DNA of 64,000 nt from JALZKA01 sp033856515 (GTDB lineage: Bacteria > Actinomycetota > Thermoleophilia > Solirubrobacterales > 70-9): NCBI GenBank assembly GCA_033856515.1, contig JAWVEY010000035.1:32734-96733 (forward strand), read 5' to 3'. Under the pieces are notes generated by a model, which searched no databases, was not told the origin of the DNA, and was given only the letters and a program-made list of their open reading frames with translations. Every line of letters starts with the position of its first letter. Position 1 is the first letter of the stretch. Below are positions 33,468 through 41,837 of this stretch, piece after piece. Made by a program: the position numbers and the translations under genes.

Positions 33468-34685
33468 TCAGCGCCGCTCGGCGACGTAGGCGTAGACTGG
33501 GCCGCGCTCGCGCTCCCAGTCGCTCGCCCACAGCACACGGCTCCCGTCCGGGCTCGGAACCGCGTGAGGCTCGCGCTCGTACGACTCGTTCCGTGAGTGG
33601 TGCTCATGGGCGAAGCGCTGGATGGTGCCCGAGCCGTCCATGCGGACGGCGAAGACCTCGTCGTAGTTCGCGAGCCGCGGCGCCTCGGAGTCGAAGTACT
33701 CGCTGAGGTATGCCCAGCCAGGCCGTTCGGTGTTCCGGCAGGAGACATGGATGGGGTAAGCGATGAGGCTCGCCGGGAGCAGAACAGTCCGTGTGCCGTC
33801 GGTCAGATCGGCCGAGATGATGGCCGACCGCGCGTCGGCCTGGGTCACGATCGTATCGTCGCCCTCGGAGTCGACGCACACATCGAAATGGGTCCCGCCG
33901 TTGGCGGATAGCGGCACCCGGTTTCGCAGGTCGAGGTCGTAAGACTGAATTCCCTCGCGGAGTCCCCTGCCCTGGGCGTTGAACTCGACCACGACACGCT
34001 CTCCCGACTGCGACATCGCAACGTTGTTGAAGGTGGACGCGTTCTGGCCGTCCTTGACGCCGCTGTTCTCGAAGGTCCGCGTGGACAGGACTTGCTCTTC
34101 GACGAGGTCAAAGACCACGACGTCAGTGTCGTCGCCGTGGCGCCCGAAGAGCGCGATGTAGCGATCGTCATTCGACATGTTTCCCTCCCCCGCGCCGAGC
34201 TGGATCTTCGAGTACTCGTCGAATCGGTGGATGACAGCGTCGCGTTCGTCGGCGATTGCGTCCCAGCGCACGAGCTTCGATCCGGCCCGTCCGATCATGT
34301 AGCGGGGGTCGGTGTGCATCCACATTGCCTCGGAGGGCTGATGCACCCGCCCGATGAGCTCGAAAGTCTCGCCGTCCAGAAGCGGTGCGGGACGGCGCCA
34401 GTCGAGCATCAGTAGCGAGCCGTCGGCATTCCATGGCTGGTTCTTCGCGTAGGCATGGCGGATCACCCCGAAGCCCTCCTGGTCGAAGGCCTCCTCGTCG
34501 GCGACACGAGTGACGGTCGTGCCGAAGCTCGGATCGAGAACCGGCTGGAGGTACCCAGGACGCGGGACATCCCGCGGCGTTCGAACCCGGGTGAGCGTCG
34601 TGTCGGGTGGATAAAGGGGTGCGGCGCCCGCAATCCCCGGCGCCGCCAGGGCCGAAAGGACGAGCAGCGACGCGACGTAGCGCAA
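33468..34685 (-). CDS. Secreted beta-propeller protein
   Basis: A 405-aa exported protein. The signal peptide covers about residues 1-22 (ending IAGAAP). The rest shows repeated blade-like strands: NQPWNADGSLLMLDWRR, DDRYIALFGRHGDDTDVVVFD, GERVVVEFNAQG and DGSRVLWASDWERE. This resembles TolB-like or oligogalacturonate-lyase-type propellers, but no catalytic motif was identified. TTG 34685 is the only plausible start before the signal peptide, with TAGCCG 8 bases upstream. It is convergent with the tandem pair. Confidence 0.7.
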   Translation of the reverse strand: MRYVASLLVLSALAAPGIAGAAPLYPPDTTLTRVRTPRDVPRPGYLQPVLDPSFGTTVTRVADEEAFDQEGFGVIRHAYAKNQPWNADGSLLMLDWRRPAPLLDGETFELIGRVHQPSEAMWMHTDPRYMIGRAGSKLVRWDAIADERDAVIHRFDEYSKIQLGAGEGNMSNDDRYIALFGRHGDDTDVVVFDLVEEQVLSTRTFENSGVKDGQNASTFNNVAMSQSGERVVVEFNAQGRGLREGIQSYDLDLRNRVPLSANGGTHFDVCVDSEGDDTIVTQADARSAIISADLTDGTRTVLLPASLIAYPIHVSCRNTERPGWAYLSEYFDSEAPRLANYDEVFAVRMDGSGTIQRFAHEHHSRNESYEREPHAVPSPDGSRVLWASDWERERGPVYAYVAERR

Positions 34686-34696
34686 CTCGCGCTCGG

Positions 34697-35287
34697 CTAG
34701 ACGCTGCGGCGGCCCGAGAACGCGCGCCCCAGCGTCACCTCGTCGGCGTGCTCGAGGTCGGCGCCTACCGGAAGGCCGCTCGCAAGTCGCGTGACCTGAG
34801 CCTTGTCGCGGAGCAGTTCGGCGATGTGGATTGCGGTCGCCTCCCCAGTCGTAGTGGGGTTGGTGGCGAGCACGACCTCCGTCACGCCGCCCGCGTCGAC
34901 GCGGCGTACGAGCTCATTGATCTTGAGGTCTGACGGGTCGATGCCGTCGATCGGCGAGAGCGCCCCGCCGAGCACGTGGTAGAGGCCGCGGAACTCGTGA
35001 GTCCGCTCGACGGGGATCACGTCCTGGGGCTCCTCGACGACGCAGATCACCTCGGTGTCTCGGCGCTGGTCCTCGCAGATGTTGCATCGAGGCCCTTCGG
35101 CCAGGTTGAAGCAAACCTCGCACAGGCCCACCTTTGCCTTGACCTCCCGGATCGCATCAGCGAGCGCGAGCGCGTCATCGTCTGACGCGCGGAGCACATG
35201 GAAGGCAAGCCGCTGAGCGGTCCGCTGCCCGATCCCGGGCAGCTTCGCCATCTCGGCGATCAGCCGCTGGATCGGCTGGGCGTACAA
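34697..35287 (-). CDS. recR: Recombination protein RecR
   Basis: A 196-aa DNA-repair protein, the usual length, that acts with RecF/RecO to load RecA on gapped DNA. Helix-hairpin-helix LPGIGQRTAQRLAFHVL; zinc finger CEVCFNLAEGPRCNIC; Toprim domain with VICVVEEPQDVIPVER; C-terminal LASGLPVGADLEHADEVTLGRA. The start is TTG 35287 with TAAGGA 5 bases upstream, giving the family N-terminus YAQPIQRLI; the longer frame overlaps ybaB. It is the last gene of dnaX-ybaB-recR. Confidence 0.95.
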   Translation of the reverse strand: MYAQPIQRLIAEMAKLPGIGQRTAQRLAFHVLRASDDDALALADAIREVKAKVGLCEVCFNLAEGPRCNICEDQRRDTEVICVVEEPQDVIPVERTHEFRGLYHVLGGALSPIDGIDPSDLKINELVRRVDAGGVTEVVLATNPTTTGEATAIHIAELLRDKAQVTRLASGLPVGADLEHADEVTLGRAFSGRRSV

Positions 35288-35294
35288 GCGGTCC

Positions 35295-35663
35295 TTAGGT
35301 CCCGGGCAGGCCAAGGCCGCCGAGGCCTGCCCCGCCGGGTCCGCCGAGGCCACCCATGATGCCGCCCATCTTCGCCGACGCGAGCTCTTGGGCCGCACGG
35401 ATGCCCTCGTTGACGGCGGCCATCACCATGTCCTGAAGAAGCTCCGGATCCTCGGGGTCGATGGCCTCGGGGTCGATCGAGATCTCAAGCAAGCGCATGT
35501 CGCCGCTCATCTTCACCTTCACCATGCCGCCGCCGGCGCTGGCGTCGACGACCTCGTCCTTTAGCCCCTCCTGGGCCTCGCTCATCTCGGCCTGCATCTG
35601 CTGGGCCTGCTTCATCATCGCGTTCAGATCGAGCCCGCCGGGCCCGCCTCGGGGTCTTGCCAC
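35295..35663 (-). CDS. ybaB: YbaB/EbfC nucleoid-associated protein
   Basis: A 122-aa small DNA-binding protein of the YbaB family. The core MMKQAQQMQAEMSEAQEGLKDEVV helix and the strand VDASAGGGMVKVKMSGD are family typical. A Gly/Leu-rich tail (about 100-122) extends beyond most YbaB proteins, which is common in actinobacteria. It lies between dnaX and recR with 2- and 7-base gaps, the usual bacterial order. Confidence 0.93.
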   Translation of the reverse strand: MARPRGGPGGLDLNAMMKQAQQMQAEMSEAQEGLKDEVVDASAGGGMVKVKMSGDMRLLEISIDPEAIDPEDPELLQDMVMAAVNEGIRAAQELASAKMGGIMGGLGGPGGAGLGGLGLPGT

Positions 35664-35665
35664 GT

Positions 35666-37444
35666 CTAAGCCGCCTCTCCGGTGTCGATTCCCGGGCTCG
35701 CATCGAGCCCGGCGTCCATTCCTGACGCTCCCGCGTCAGCGCCCTCGGCGGACGAGACATCGAACTCGACGCCGTCGAACGCATCCTTCAAATGCTCGAA
35801 CACCTCGTCGTCGCTCAGCTGCTCCTCCGCCTCTGCCTCGGTTTGGGCATCCTCGCCCTCCAGGACTACGTAGACGGGGCGAAGCCGCTCGCCGACGATC
35901 GTCCTGACGGCGTCCGCAAGCTTGTCGCGGGCCTCGACCGCCTCCGCCTTGCGCTTGTTGAAGCCGGCTCCGACCGGGAAGCCCACCTGGACGACTGCCT
36001 GCTCGACATCGACTGCGATCGGGCGCGCAACTGACAACGCGTGGGAGAGAAGCTCCGAGCCTGACTTGACCTGGTCCATGACCGCGGGCCAGAGGCCGAT
36101 CAGCCGCTCGAGGTCGAGCGTTTCCTTGGGTGCCGGCTCTTGTGCTTCCTCGGGGTCGGGCACGGCGGAACCTGTGGGGTCAGACCCCCGGGTTGCGCCC
36201 GAAGAGGCTGAGACGTCTGGGGTAATGGGGTCAGACCCCGGCCCGGGCGACGCGGCTGCGTCGGATTCACCGCTACGTACGGCTGGCGGCTTGCCCTCTA
36301 GGGCCCGCTCGACGCGCTCGAGGCGCTGGGCGAAGGCTTCGCGGCCCGGGTCGAGCTGTGGCCGGGCCGCGCGGAGGATCGCGAGCTCCATTGTCATGCG
36401 AGGCTCGTCGCCCTCACGGATCGCCGTGAGGGCGGCCGATACGGAATCGATGGCGCGCGTGAGTCCCAGATCGGTGAATGAATCCGCCTGCACCTGCATC
36501 CGGGCGGGATCAGCAGCCTGAAGAGCGTCCGAGGCGAAATCGTCTCCGGCCGCGCGAATGATCAGAAGCTGGCGCAGATGCGCCAGGAGGTCGCGGCCGA
36601 ACTGAGCGACGTCGCGGCCGGAGCGCGCGAGGCCCTCGCTGGCCTCCAGCGTGGCGCGCCCGTCGCCCCGGGCGATCGCGTCGGCGGCGGCGAGGATCAG
36701 GGTCGCGTCTGCGACCCCCAGGACGGCGAGGACATCGTCGGTCTCGATCCTCTTGCCGCCGTAGGCGACGAGCTGGTCGAGGGTGCCGAGCGCGTCGCGG
36801 AAGCTCCCGGACGCCGAGCGGGCGATCGCCGCGACCGCGCCATCGTCGATCTCGATCGATTCCGCGCCGGCGACGCGGCGTAGGACCTCGGCAATCTGTT
36901 CGGGCGCCGGCCGCGCGAAATCGAAGCGCTGACAGCGGTCGACGATCGTGGGCATGACCTTGTGCGGCTCCGTCGTCGCGAGCACGAACACGGTGAACGG
37001 CGGCGGCTCCTCGAGGGTCTTCAAAAATGCGTTCCACGCCTGTGTGGAAAGCATGTGGGCCTCGTCCAGGATGTAGATCTTCCACTTCCCCGCCGTGGGT
37101 GCGAAGCCGACCCGGTCGCGGAGCTCGCGGATGTCGTCGACGGAGTTGTTCGATGCGGCGTCCATCTCGATCACATCCATCGACGAGCCAGCCGCGATCG
37201 ACGTGCACGCCTCGCACGTGCCGCACGGCTCCAGCGTCGGTCCGTTCACGCAGTTCAGGGAACGCGCGAGGATCTTCGCGATCGACGTCTTGCCCGTCCC
37301 CCGGGAGCCCACGAAGAGGTAGGCGTGGTGGACTTGATCGCGCTCAATCGCGTTGGAAAGCGTCCTCACGATGTGTTCTTGGCCGACCACCTGCGAGAAG
37401 CTCAAAGGGCGGTGGCGGCGGTAAAGAGAGGGCTGAGAGGACAC
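35666..37444 (-). CDS. dnaX: DNA polymerase III subunit gamma/tau
   Basis: Clamp-loader ATPase of the replicative polymerase, 592 aa. The N-terminal AAA+ module has Walker A GSRGTGKTSIAK, zinc site CVNGPTLEPCGTCEAC, Walker B LDEAHML, and sensor and lid segments to about residue 360. Then comes a low-complexity Pro/Ser/Asp linker that contains two in-frame copies of a DNA palindrome, and a C-terminal domain. GTG 37444 is preferred to TTG 37462 because TACACT lies 7 bases before it. No A-run slippery site for a frameshift was seen. Confidence 0.95.
   Translation of the reverse strand: MSSQPSLYRRHRPLSFSQVVGQEHIVRTLSNAIERDQVHHAYLFVGSRGTGKTSIAKILARSLNCVNGPTLEPCGTCEACTSIAAGSSMDVIEMDAASNNSVDDIRELRDRVGFAPTAGKWKIYILDEAHMLSTQAWNAFLKTLEEPPPFTVFVLATTEPHKVMPTIVDRCQRFDFARPAPEQIAEVLRRVAGAESIEIDDGAVAAIARSASGSFRDALGTLDQLVAYGGKRIETDDVLAVLGVADATLILAAADAIARGDGRATLEASEGLARSGRDVAQFGRDLLAHLRQLLIIRAAGDDFASDALQAADPARMQVQADSFTDLGLTRAIDSVSAALTAIREGDEPRMTMELAILRAARPQLDPGREAFAQRLERVERALEGKPPAVRSGESDAAASPGPGSDPITPDVSASSGATRGSDPTGSAVPDPEEAQEPAPKETLDLERLIGLWPAVMDQVKSGSELLSHALSVARPIAVDVEQAVVQVGFPVGAGFNKRKAEAVEARDKLADAVRTIVGERLRPVYVVLEGEDAQTEAEAEEQLSDDEVFEHLKDAFDGVEFDVSSAEGADAGASGMDAGLDASPGIDTGEAA
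36175..36188. repeat. Palindromic repeat copy 1 inside dnaX
   Basis: TGGGGTCAGACCCC, with core GGGGTCAGACCCC (one central base between perfect arms). It encodes part of Gly-Ser-Asp-Pro in the DnaX linker. Confidence 0.8.
36226..36239. repeat. Palindromic repeat copy 2 inside dnaX
   Basis: An identical 14-base TGGGGTCAGACCCC, exactly 51 bases (17 codons) from copy 1 and in the same reading phase, so both copies give Gly-Ser-Asp-Pro. Confidence 0.8.
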
Positions 37445-37451
37445 TGCGGCG

Positions 37452-37457
37452 AGTGTA
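37452..37457 (-). promoter_or_regulatory. dnaX: -10 box of leaderless dnaX-ybaB-recR operon
   Basis: On the minus strand TACACT is followed by 7 bases and GTG 37444. Confidence 0.5.
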
Positions 37458-37492
37458 TTCAAGCTTCAGGCGGGGCTGCCGAAGGAAAAGAC

Positions 37493-38125
37493 ATGGAACG
37501 TATGAGCGCCAGGGGGGTGCTCCTCCTCGCCTTGGCGGGCCTTCTGTGCCTGTGCTTGGGCGCCGTCGCCACGGCCCGTCTGAAGAACAACCCGGCGAAC
37601 CACAAGAGCTTGATTGACAAGCCGATCGAGGGCTCGCAGTACGACCCGGGTAGGGGTTGTCGCGATCATCCGCCCAAAGGCATGCTCGCCTTCGAAGATT
37701 GGCTTCAGGAGAACGTCCGCGGCGTGACCTGGGGGATCATGCGCTGCGAGAGCTGGGGAGGCGGGAACTTCAGCCTCCACTCGGAGGGCCGCGCGATCGA
37801 CTGGCACCTCGACGCCCGGAACGTCGGCGAGCGGCGCGCGGCCATGAACCTCATCCACACGCTGATCGAGCGTGACCGTAGGGGCAACACCACCGCGCTC
37901 GCTAGGCGAATGGGGGTCCAGGGGATCATCTTCGACTGCAAGACGTGGTGGGCCGGTGGGACCGGGCTTGGCCGCTACTCGTACTGCTTCAACGAGAACG
38001 GGAAGAAAAAGAAGAACCTCGACCCGACCCAGGCGCACATCGACCATGTGCACCTCGAGCTGAACTGGGGCGGAGCTCGCGAGCGAACCAGCTTCTGGAA
38101 GTCACCTCTCGCTCCGAAAGCTTGA
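37493..38125 (+). CDS. Secreted ARB_07466/M15-like peptidase-fold protein
   Basis: A 210-aa exported protein. A hydrophobic signal sequence (VLLLALAGLLCLCLGAVATA) is followed by a domain with HSEGRAIDWHL and, near the end, HIDHVHLELN. This His...Asp...His-x-His set is the zinc site pattern of D-Ala-D-Ala carboxypeptidase-like (M15-type) folds and of the ARB_07466 family. A role in cell-wall trimming is likely but unproven. GAAGGA precedes the ATG; the long open frame upstream is a shadow of dnaX. Confidence 0.82.
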   Translation: MERMSARGVLLLALAGLLCLCLGAVATARLKNNPANHKSLIDKPIEGSQYDPGRGCRDHPPKGMLAFEDWLQENVRGVTWGIMRCESWGGGNFSLHSEGRAIDWHLDARNVGERRAAMNLIHTLIERDRRGNTTALARRMGVQGIIFDCKTWWAGGTGLGRYSYCFNENGKKKKNLDPTQAHIDHVHLELNWGGARERTSFWKSPLAPKA

Positions 38126-38259
38126 TGGGCCATCCGTCCAGCGAATCGGACGGTGCAAAAAGGCCTGTTCTTCCTATTCTAGAGCGGTTTTCGCGATTCG
38201 TTGCAAGCGATCTTGCATCTCGGTCTCGGGCTAATTCCAGAGGAAGGAATTCCGTCCCG

Positions 38260-39006
38260 ATGTTCGACGTGATGATTCAAAAGGCATACATCGGAGTTGC
38301 GACAGTCGCCGTTCTTGCGGCGCTCACCTCCACACCCGCGTCGGCGACGATGCAGAGCGTCCAGATCAGCGACAAGGTCTGTCAGACCACGGGCGGGGGC
38401 AAGTTCGTCGACATCCCGGGCTTCCCGGGCGAGAAGATCGACCGCCGTCTCCTCAACGACATCAAGTACCTGCGGCGCAAGTACCAGATCTTTATCACCG
38501 ACGGTTACTCAAACGATCCGGCGCATTCTGCGAACGGAGAGCATCCCATCGGGCTTGCGCTCGACATCGTCCCTGACTTCGCTGCGGGCGGCGACTGGAA
38601 TGACATCGACCGCCTCGCGGCATGGGCCGAGCCCAGTCAGAATCAGCCTCGATCGCCGTTTCGCTGGGTCGGATACAACGGCGACGCGGGCCATGGCCGC
38701 GGGCATCATCTTCACCTTTCGTACAGTCACTCGACGACCAAGCCCGGCAAGCCGGCGAACACCATGTATTCGCTCCGGTGCCCGAACTCCGGCGGTGGCG
38801 GTGGCGACAACGAGCCCGATCGCGACAACGATGGGGGCGGCAGCGGCGGCGGCGGCGGTAACGGCGGCGGCATCAAGCCCGGCGGCGGTGGTGGCGGCGG
38901 CGGCAACGGCGGCGATGGCGATGGCGGCGGCGGCATCTCACCCCGCAGCTTCGACCCGGGCCCGCTGGCGCCGATCCACCCCGAGACCGGCGGCGTTGAC
39001 GGCTAA
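38260..39006 (+). CDS. Secreted M15-like protein with Gly-rich tail
   Basis: A 248-aa exported protein. After the signal peptide (AVLAALTSTPASA) comes a domain with SNDPAHSANGEHPIGLALDI and GHGRGHHLHLSY, another His...Asp...His-x-His arrangement like that of the preceding protein. From about residue 170 the tail is almost all Gly with Asp/Asn, then PRSFDPGPLAPIHPE. The tail may be a flexible wall or surface spacer. ATG 38260 follows AGAGGAAGG; ATG 38272 is an alternative start. The gap before it (38126-38259) holds no gene. Confidence 0.78.
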   Translation: MFDVMIQKAYIGVATVAVLAALTSTPASATMQSVQISDKVCQTTGGGKFVDIPGFPGEKIDRRLLNDIKYLRRKYQIFITDGYSNDPAHSANGEHPIGLALDIVPDFAAGGDWNDIDRLAAWAEPSQNQPRSPFRWVGYNGDAGHGRGHHLHLSYSHSTTKPGKPANTMYSLRCPNSGGGGGDNEPDRDNDGGGSGGGGGNGGGIKPGGGGGGGGNGGDGDGGGGISPRSFDPGPLAPIHPETGGVDG

Positions 39007-39019
39007 CTGCCCGCCGGTC

Positions 39020-39025
39020 TAGGCT
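39020..39025 (+). promoter_or_regulatory. -10 box of leaderless dipeptidase gene
   Basis: TAGGCT is followed by 7 bases and GTG 39033. Confidence 0.55.
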
Positions 39026-39032
39026 GGCGGGC

Positions 39033-40289
39033 GTGCACCCGCCGGACGAAGCAGCGCACGCGGCGCCCATCGCCGACCTCCACTGCCACTACCCGATGCA
39101 CCTCCTGGCGCGCGACCCGGAGGTCCAGGAGCACCTCCCCGACCGCGAAGGAGGGACATCGCCTTCGACGCTGACGCTCGAGCACGTCGTCCGCGTCCGC
39201 GAGCAGCCCGGCGTCCTCGCCAAGATCCGCGCGTTCCTGCTCCTGATCGTCGCGAAGCTCTTCAACCACGAGAGCTTCGAGTCCGGATGGCGAGTGGACC
39301 TCTCGAGGCTCGCCGCCGGCGGAGTGCGAATCGTCTTCTCGGTCCTCTACCTGCCTTGGACGGAGATCGACGACCCAGATCGTGACGGTGACTACGACGA
39401 GCTCCTGACGAGGCTCGACGAGGTCGAGGCCGAGCTCGCGCACGAGCCGCAGGAGACGCGGCCGATCGTTGTAAAGCGGGAGGCCGACCTCGACCGAGCG
39501 TTGAGCGAGACGCGCATCGCGCTCGTCCACTGCATCGAAGGCGGGATGCACCTGGGCGCCGACGAAGCTTTGATCGACAGCCGCATGGAAGAGCTTGCCC
39601 AGAGGGGCGTCACATACATCACCCTCGCCCACCTCTTCTATCGCGGCGTCGCCACAAACGCCCCGGCGCTACCGATGCTGAGCGACCGCGCCTACAACAC
39701 GATCTTCTGCCAGCCGAAGAACGGCGGCCTGAGCGCAATCGGCAAAGCGGCGGTGAGGGCGATGTACAAGCACGGGGTCCTCGTCGACGTGAGCCATATG
39801 CGCGAGGACGCGTTGGCCGAGACGTTTGCGCTGCTCAAGGCCCTCGACGAGGACAACGGCGCCGACCCGAAGGAGTATCCGGTGATTGCGACCCACGCGG
39901 GTTATCGCTTCAGCGACCAGGCGTACATGCTCACTGACGACACCATCCGTGAGATCGCGGCCCGCGACGGGGTGATCGGCCTCATCATGGCCGAGCATCA
40001 GCTCTACGACGGAGTCGACCTGGGCGATGCCACCGGCTTCGACGCCACGCTCGAAGTGGTCCGCAACCACATCGAGGCGATTCACGACGTCGCGGGCTCC
40101 TACGCGCACGTGGGAATCGGTTCCGACCTCGACGGGTTCATCAAGCCGACCGTGGATGGGATCGAGAACGCCGACGACCTGTCGAAGTTCCGAGCGCCGC
40201 TCGCCACGGACTTCGGCTCGAACGCACCGGCGATCCTGGGCGGCAACGCCGAGCGGGTGCTCCGCGCAGCGCTCCGCGCCCGCGGCTGA
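39033..40289 (+). CDS. Membrane dipeptidase (M19 family)
   Basis: A 418-aa amidohydrolase-fold enzyme of the renal dipeptidase family, which cleaves dipeptides, including D-amino-acid forms, with two zinc ions. Metal-site segments are in order: IADLHCHYP near the N-terminus, VHCIEGGMHL, VDVSHM, IATHAGYR and the Asp of VGIGSDLDGF. It is longer than the usual 320-370 aa because of an insert after residue 25 (LARDPEVQEHLPDREGG onwards). GTG start is supported by the -10 box; no signal peptide is visible, so it is probably cytoplasmic. Confidence 0.9.
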   Translation: MHPPDEAAHAAPIADLHCHYPMHLLARDPEVQEHLPDREGGTSPSTLTLEHVVRVREQPGVLAKIRAFLLLIVAKLFNHESFESGWRVDLSRLAAGGVRIVFSVLYLPWTEIDDPDRDGDYDELLTRLDEVEAELAHEPQETRPIVVKREADLDRALSETRIALVHCIEGGMHLGADEALIDSRMEELAQRGVTYITLAHLFYRGVATNAPALPMLSDRAYNTIFCQPKNGGLSAIGKAAVRAMYKHGVLVDVSHMREDALAETFALLKALDEDNGADPKEYPVIATHAGYRFSDQAYMLTDDTIREIAARDGVIGLIMAEHQLYDGVDLGDATGFDATLEVVRNHIEAIHDVAGSYAHVGIGSDLDGFIKPTVDGIENADDLSKFRAPLATDFGSNAPAILGGNAERVLRAALRARG

Positions 40290-40304
40290 GCCGAATCAGG
40301 GCAT

Positions 40305-40581
40305 GGACCGTGCGGGCCCGCCTTCGAAGGCGGTTTCCCAGGCGTTTTCGCTGAAGGCTGGCTCCGGTCAGGCCTATCCGCGTCGCTTGCTCGCTACCGC
40401 TTAAGGCTGCTTCCTTCCGGACCTGACCTGATTCACGGGCGCGCATCGCGCGGGACCTGACCATCAACGCCGCCCTCGACGTACTGACCCCGAGAGACCA
40501 CTGTCCTCGGGCGGGCGTTCAGCCCCGCTAGAGCGGATTGCGGGTGACAAGGCACCGCTAGCACCCCGCCTAGCACGGTCC
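40305..40581 (-). ncRNA. ffs: Signal recognition particle RNA, large Alu-containing type
   Basis: A 277-nt SRP RNA. The conserved helix 8 core GGTCAGGTCCGGAAGGAAGC, with its GGAA tetraloop, is unmistakable. The ends pair perfectly (GGACCGTGC at the 5' end with GCACGGTCC at the 3' end). Near the 5' end lies an Alu-type domain: GGCGGG pairs with CCCGCC, and CCCGC pairs with GCGGG around AATCCGCTCTA. An inner helix GGTCAGG/CCTGACC flanks the S-domain. The size and parts match the Bacillus-type (about 270 nt) RNA, not the 4.5S form of about 100 nt. It fills the 380-base gap before the SDR gene. Confidence 0.93.
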
Positions 40582-40588
40582 GCCAGGG

Positions 40589-40594
40589 ATCATA
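40589..40594 (-). promoter_or_regulatory. ffs: -10 box of the SRP RNA gene
   Basis: TATGAT on the minus strand is followed by 7 bases and the first base of the closing helix at 40581, a correct -10 to +1 distance. Confidence 0.65.
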
Positions 40595-40657
40595 CGCATC
40601 GCCGAACGGCGACGCGACAAGCAGGTGCCGTTTGGGTGCTTGACGCGTTGAAGCCGG

Positions 40658-40663
40658 TAGGTT
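40658..40663 (+). promoter_or_regulatory. -10 box of leaderless SDR gene
   Basis: TAGGTT is followed by 7 bases and GTG 40671, which is preferred to the in-frame TTG at 40662. Confidence 0.5.
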
Positions 40664-40670
40664 GCCGCTC

Positions 40671-41534
40671 GTGAGCCAAAAGTTCGGCGTTCGGGGCAAG
40701 ACCGCCATCGTCACGGGCGGTGCAAGAGGGATCGGCTTCGGCTGCGCGCAAGCGCTGGCGAAGCGCGGCGCGACAGTGGTCATCTCCGATCTCGATCAGG
40801 ACGCGTGTGAGGCTGCGGCCTCGCAGCTCTCGTCCGGCTCGTTCGGGCTCGCTGCCGACGTCACCGACCCCGGCGCTATGCAGAAGCTCGTAGCGACAGT
40901 CGCCAAGGAGAGCGGTGGAGTTGACATTGTCATCGCGAACGCGGGCATCGCCCAGACCGCGGGAACCGTTCGCGTGATGTCGAACGAGATGGCCGACCGG
41001 GTTCTCGCGGTGAACCTGAACGGCGTCTACAACACGGCGATCGCCGCCCTCCCACAGATCGCCGACCGGCACGGCCACATCGTGGTCACCGCGTCGGTCT
41101 ACGCGTTCGTAAACGGAGCGGGACAGGCTCCCTACGCGATGGCGAAAGCCGGTGTCGAGCAGCTCGGCCGAGCGCTCAGGGTCGAGCTCGCCCCCCACGG
41201 GGCCGGCGCGAGCGTTGCGTACTTCGGCTTCATCGACACCAAGATGGTCCAGCAGCTCCTCGACGGCGACCGGGCTTCCGATCAGCTCCAGGAGCTGGTC
41301 CCGAAAGCTCTGTTGAAGCGCCTGACCCCCGCGCAGGCCGGCGAGACCGTCGTCCGCGGGATCGAAAAGCGCAAGCCGCGCATCATCACCCCACGCCGCT
41401 GGGCCGCCTACAGCACGATGCGCGGGATCGTCAACCCGCTGATCGACTCGTGGATGGTCAAGGACGCCGAGGCTCAGGCGATGATCCGCGAGCTGGACTC
41501 GCGCGCCGACCAGGAGCAGACGACCTCCGCCTGA
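40671..41534 (+). CDS. Short-chain dehydrogenase/reductase
   Basis: A 287-aa NAD(P)-dependent oxidoreductase of the classical SDR family. Cofactor motif VTGGARGIGFG; the Asp in VVISDLDQDA suggests NAD(H) preference; IANAGIA; catalytic Ser in VVTASVYAF and the Y-x3-K pair in PYAMAKAGVEQL. A C-terminal extension (RRWAAYSTMRGIVNPLIDSWMV) is common in actinobacterial SDRs and may be membrane-associated. Substrate unknown. Confidence 0.9.
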   Translation: MSQKFGVRGKTAIVTGGARGIGFGCAQALAKRGATVVISDLDQDACEAAASQLSSGSFGLAADVTDPGAMQKLVATVAKESGGVDIVIANAGIAQTAGTVRVMSNEMADRVLAVNLNGVYNTAIAALPQIADRHGHIVVTASVYAFVNGAGQAPYAMAKAGVEQLGRALRVELAPHGAGASVAYFGFIDTKMVQQLLDGDRASDQLQELVPKALLKRLTPAQAGETVVRGIEKRKPRIITPRRWAAYSTMRGIVNPLIDSWMVKDAEAQAMIRELDSRADQEQTTSA

Positions 41535-41624
41535 CCCCGTGCGGTCAGGTCGTGCAGATGCTGTCCTGGCAGATCTCTCCGCTCGGACTCTGCAAATTGC
41601 ATTCCCCGCAGTTGTGCGTGAGAC

Positions 41625-41837
41625 TCAGTAGCGCGGGTCGCGCGGGTCGCGCGTGACGACCGTTTCCGAACGTGGTGAACGGCTCATCATGAACAGGCCG
41701 AGTACAAGGCCGACGATGCCGACGATCATGAGGATCAGGCCGACAGTCGTGAGGTCGACCTGCTCGATCGAGTCGTTGACGGCGTACCGAAGGATTGCGC
41801 CGACGGCGATCAAGAAGAGTGAAGAGCCAATAGCCAT
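41625..41837 (-). CDS. DUF6458-like small membrane protein
   Basis: A 70-aa protein with two TM helices (SLFLIAVGAILRYAV and TVGLILMIVGIVGLVLGLFMM) separated by a short acidic loop, NDSIEQVDLT, and a polar Arg/Asp-rich tail. This is the layout of the actinobacterial DUF6458 family, whose function is unknown. CATACT lies 7 bases before the ATG. Confidence 0.78.
   Translation of the reverse strand: MAIGSSLFLIAVGAILRYAVNDSIEQVDLTTVGLILMIVGIVGLVLGLFMMSRSPRSETVVTRDPRDPRY

Noticed and set aside
35666..36400. Programmed frameshift in dnaX that makes a short gamma form
   Set aside because: No A-rich slippery heptamer was seen on the coding strand in the linker region; only the palindromes stand out.
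38800..38945. GGC/GGT-rich repeats that might look like a tandem array or CRISPR
   Set aside because: They are irregular codons for the Gly-rich tail of the secreted protein, with no fixed repeat-spacer period. No CRISPR array was seen anywhere.
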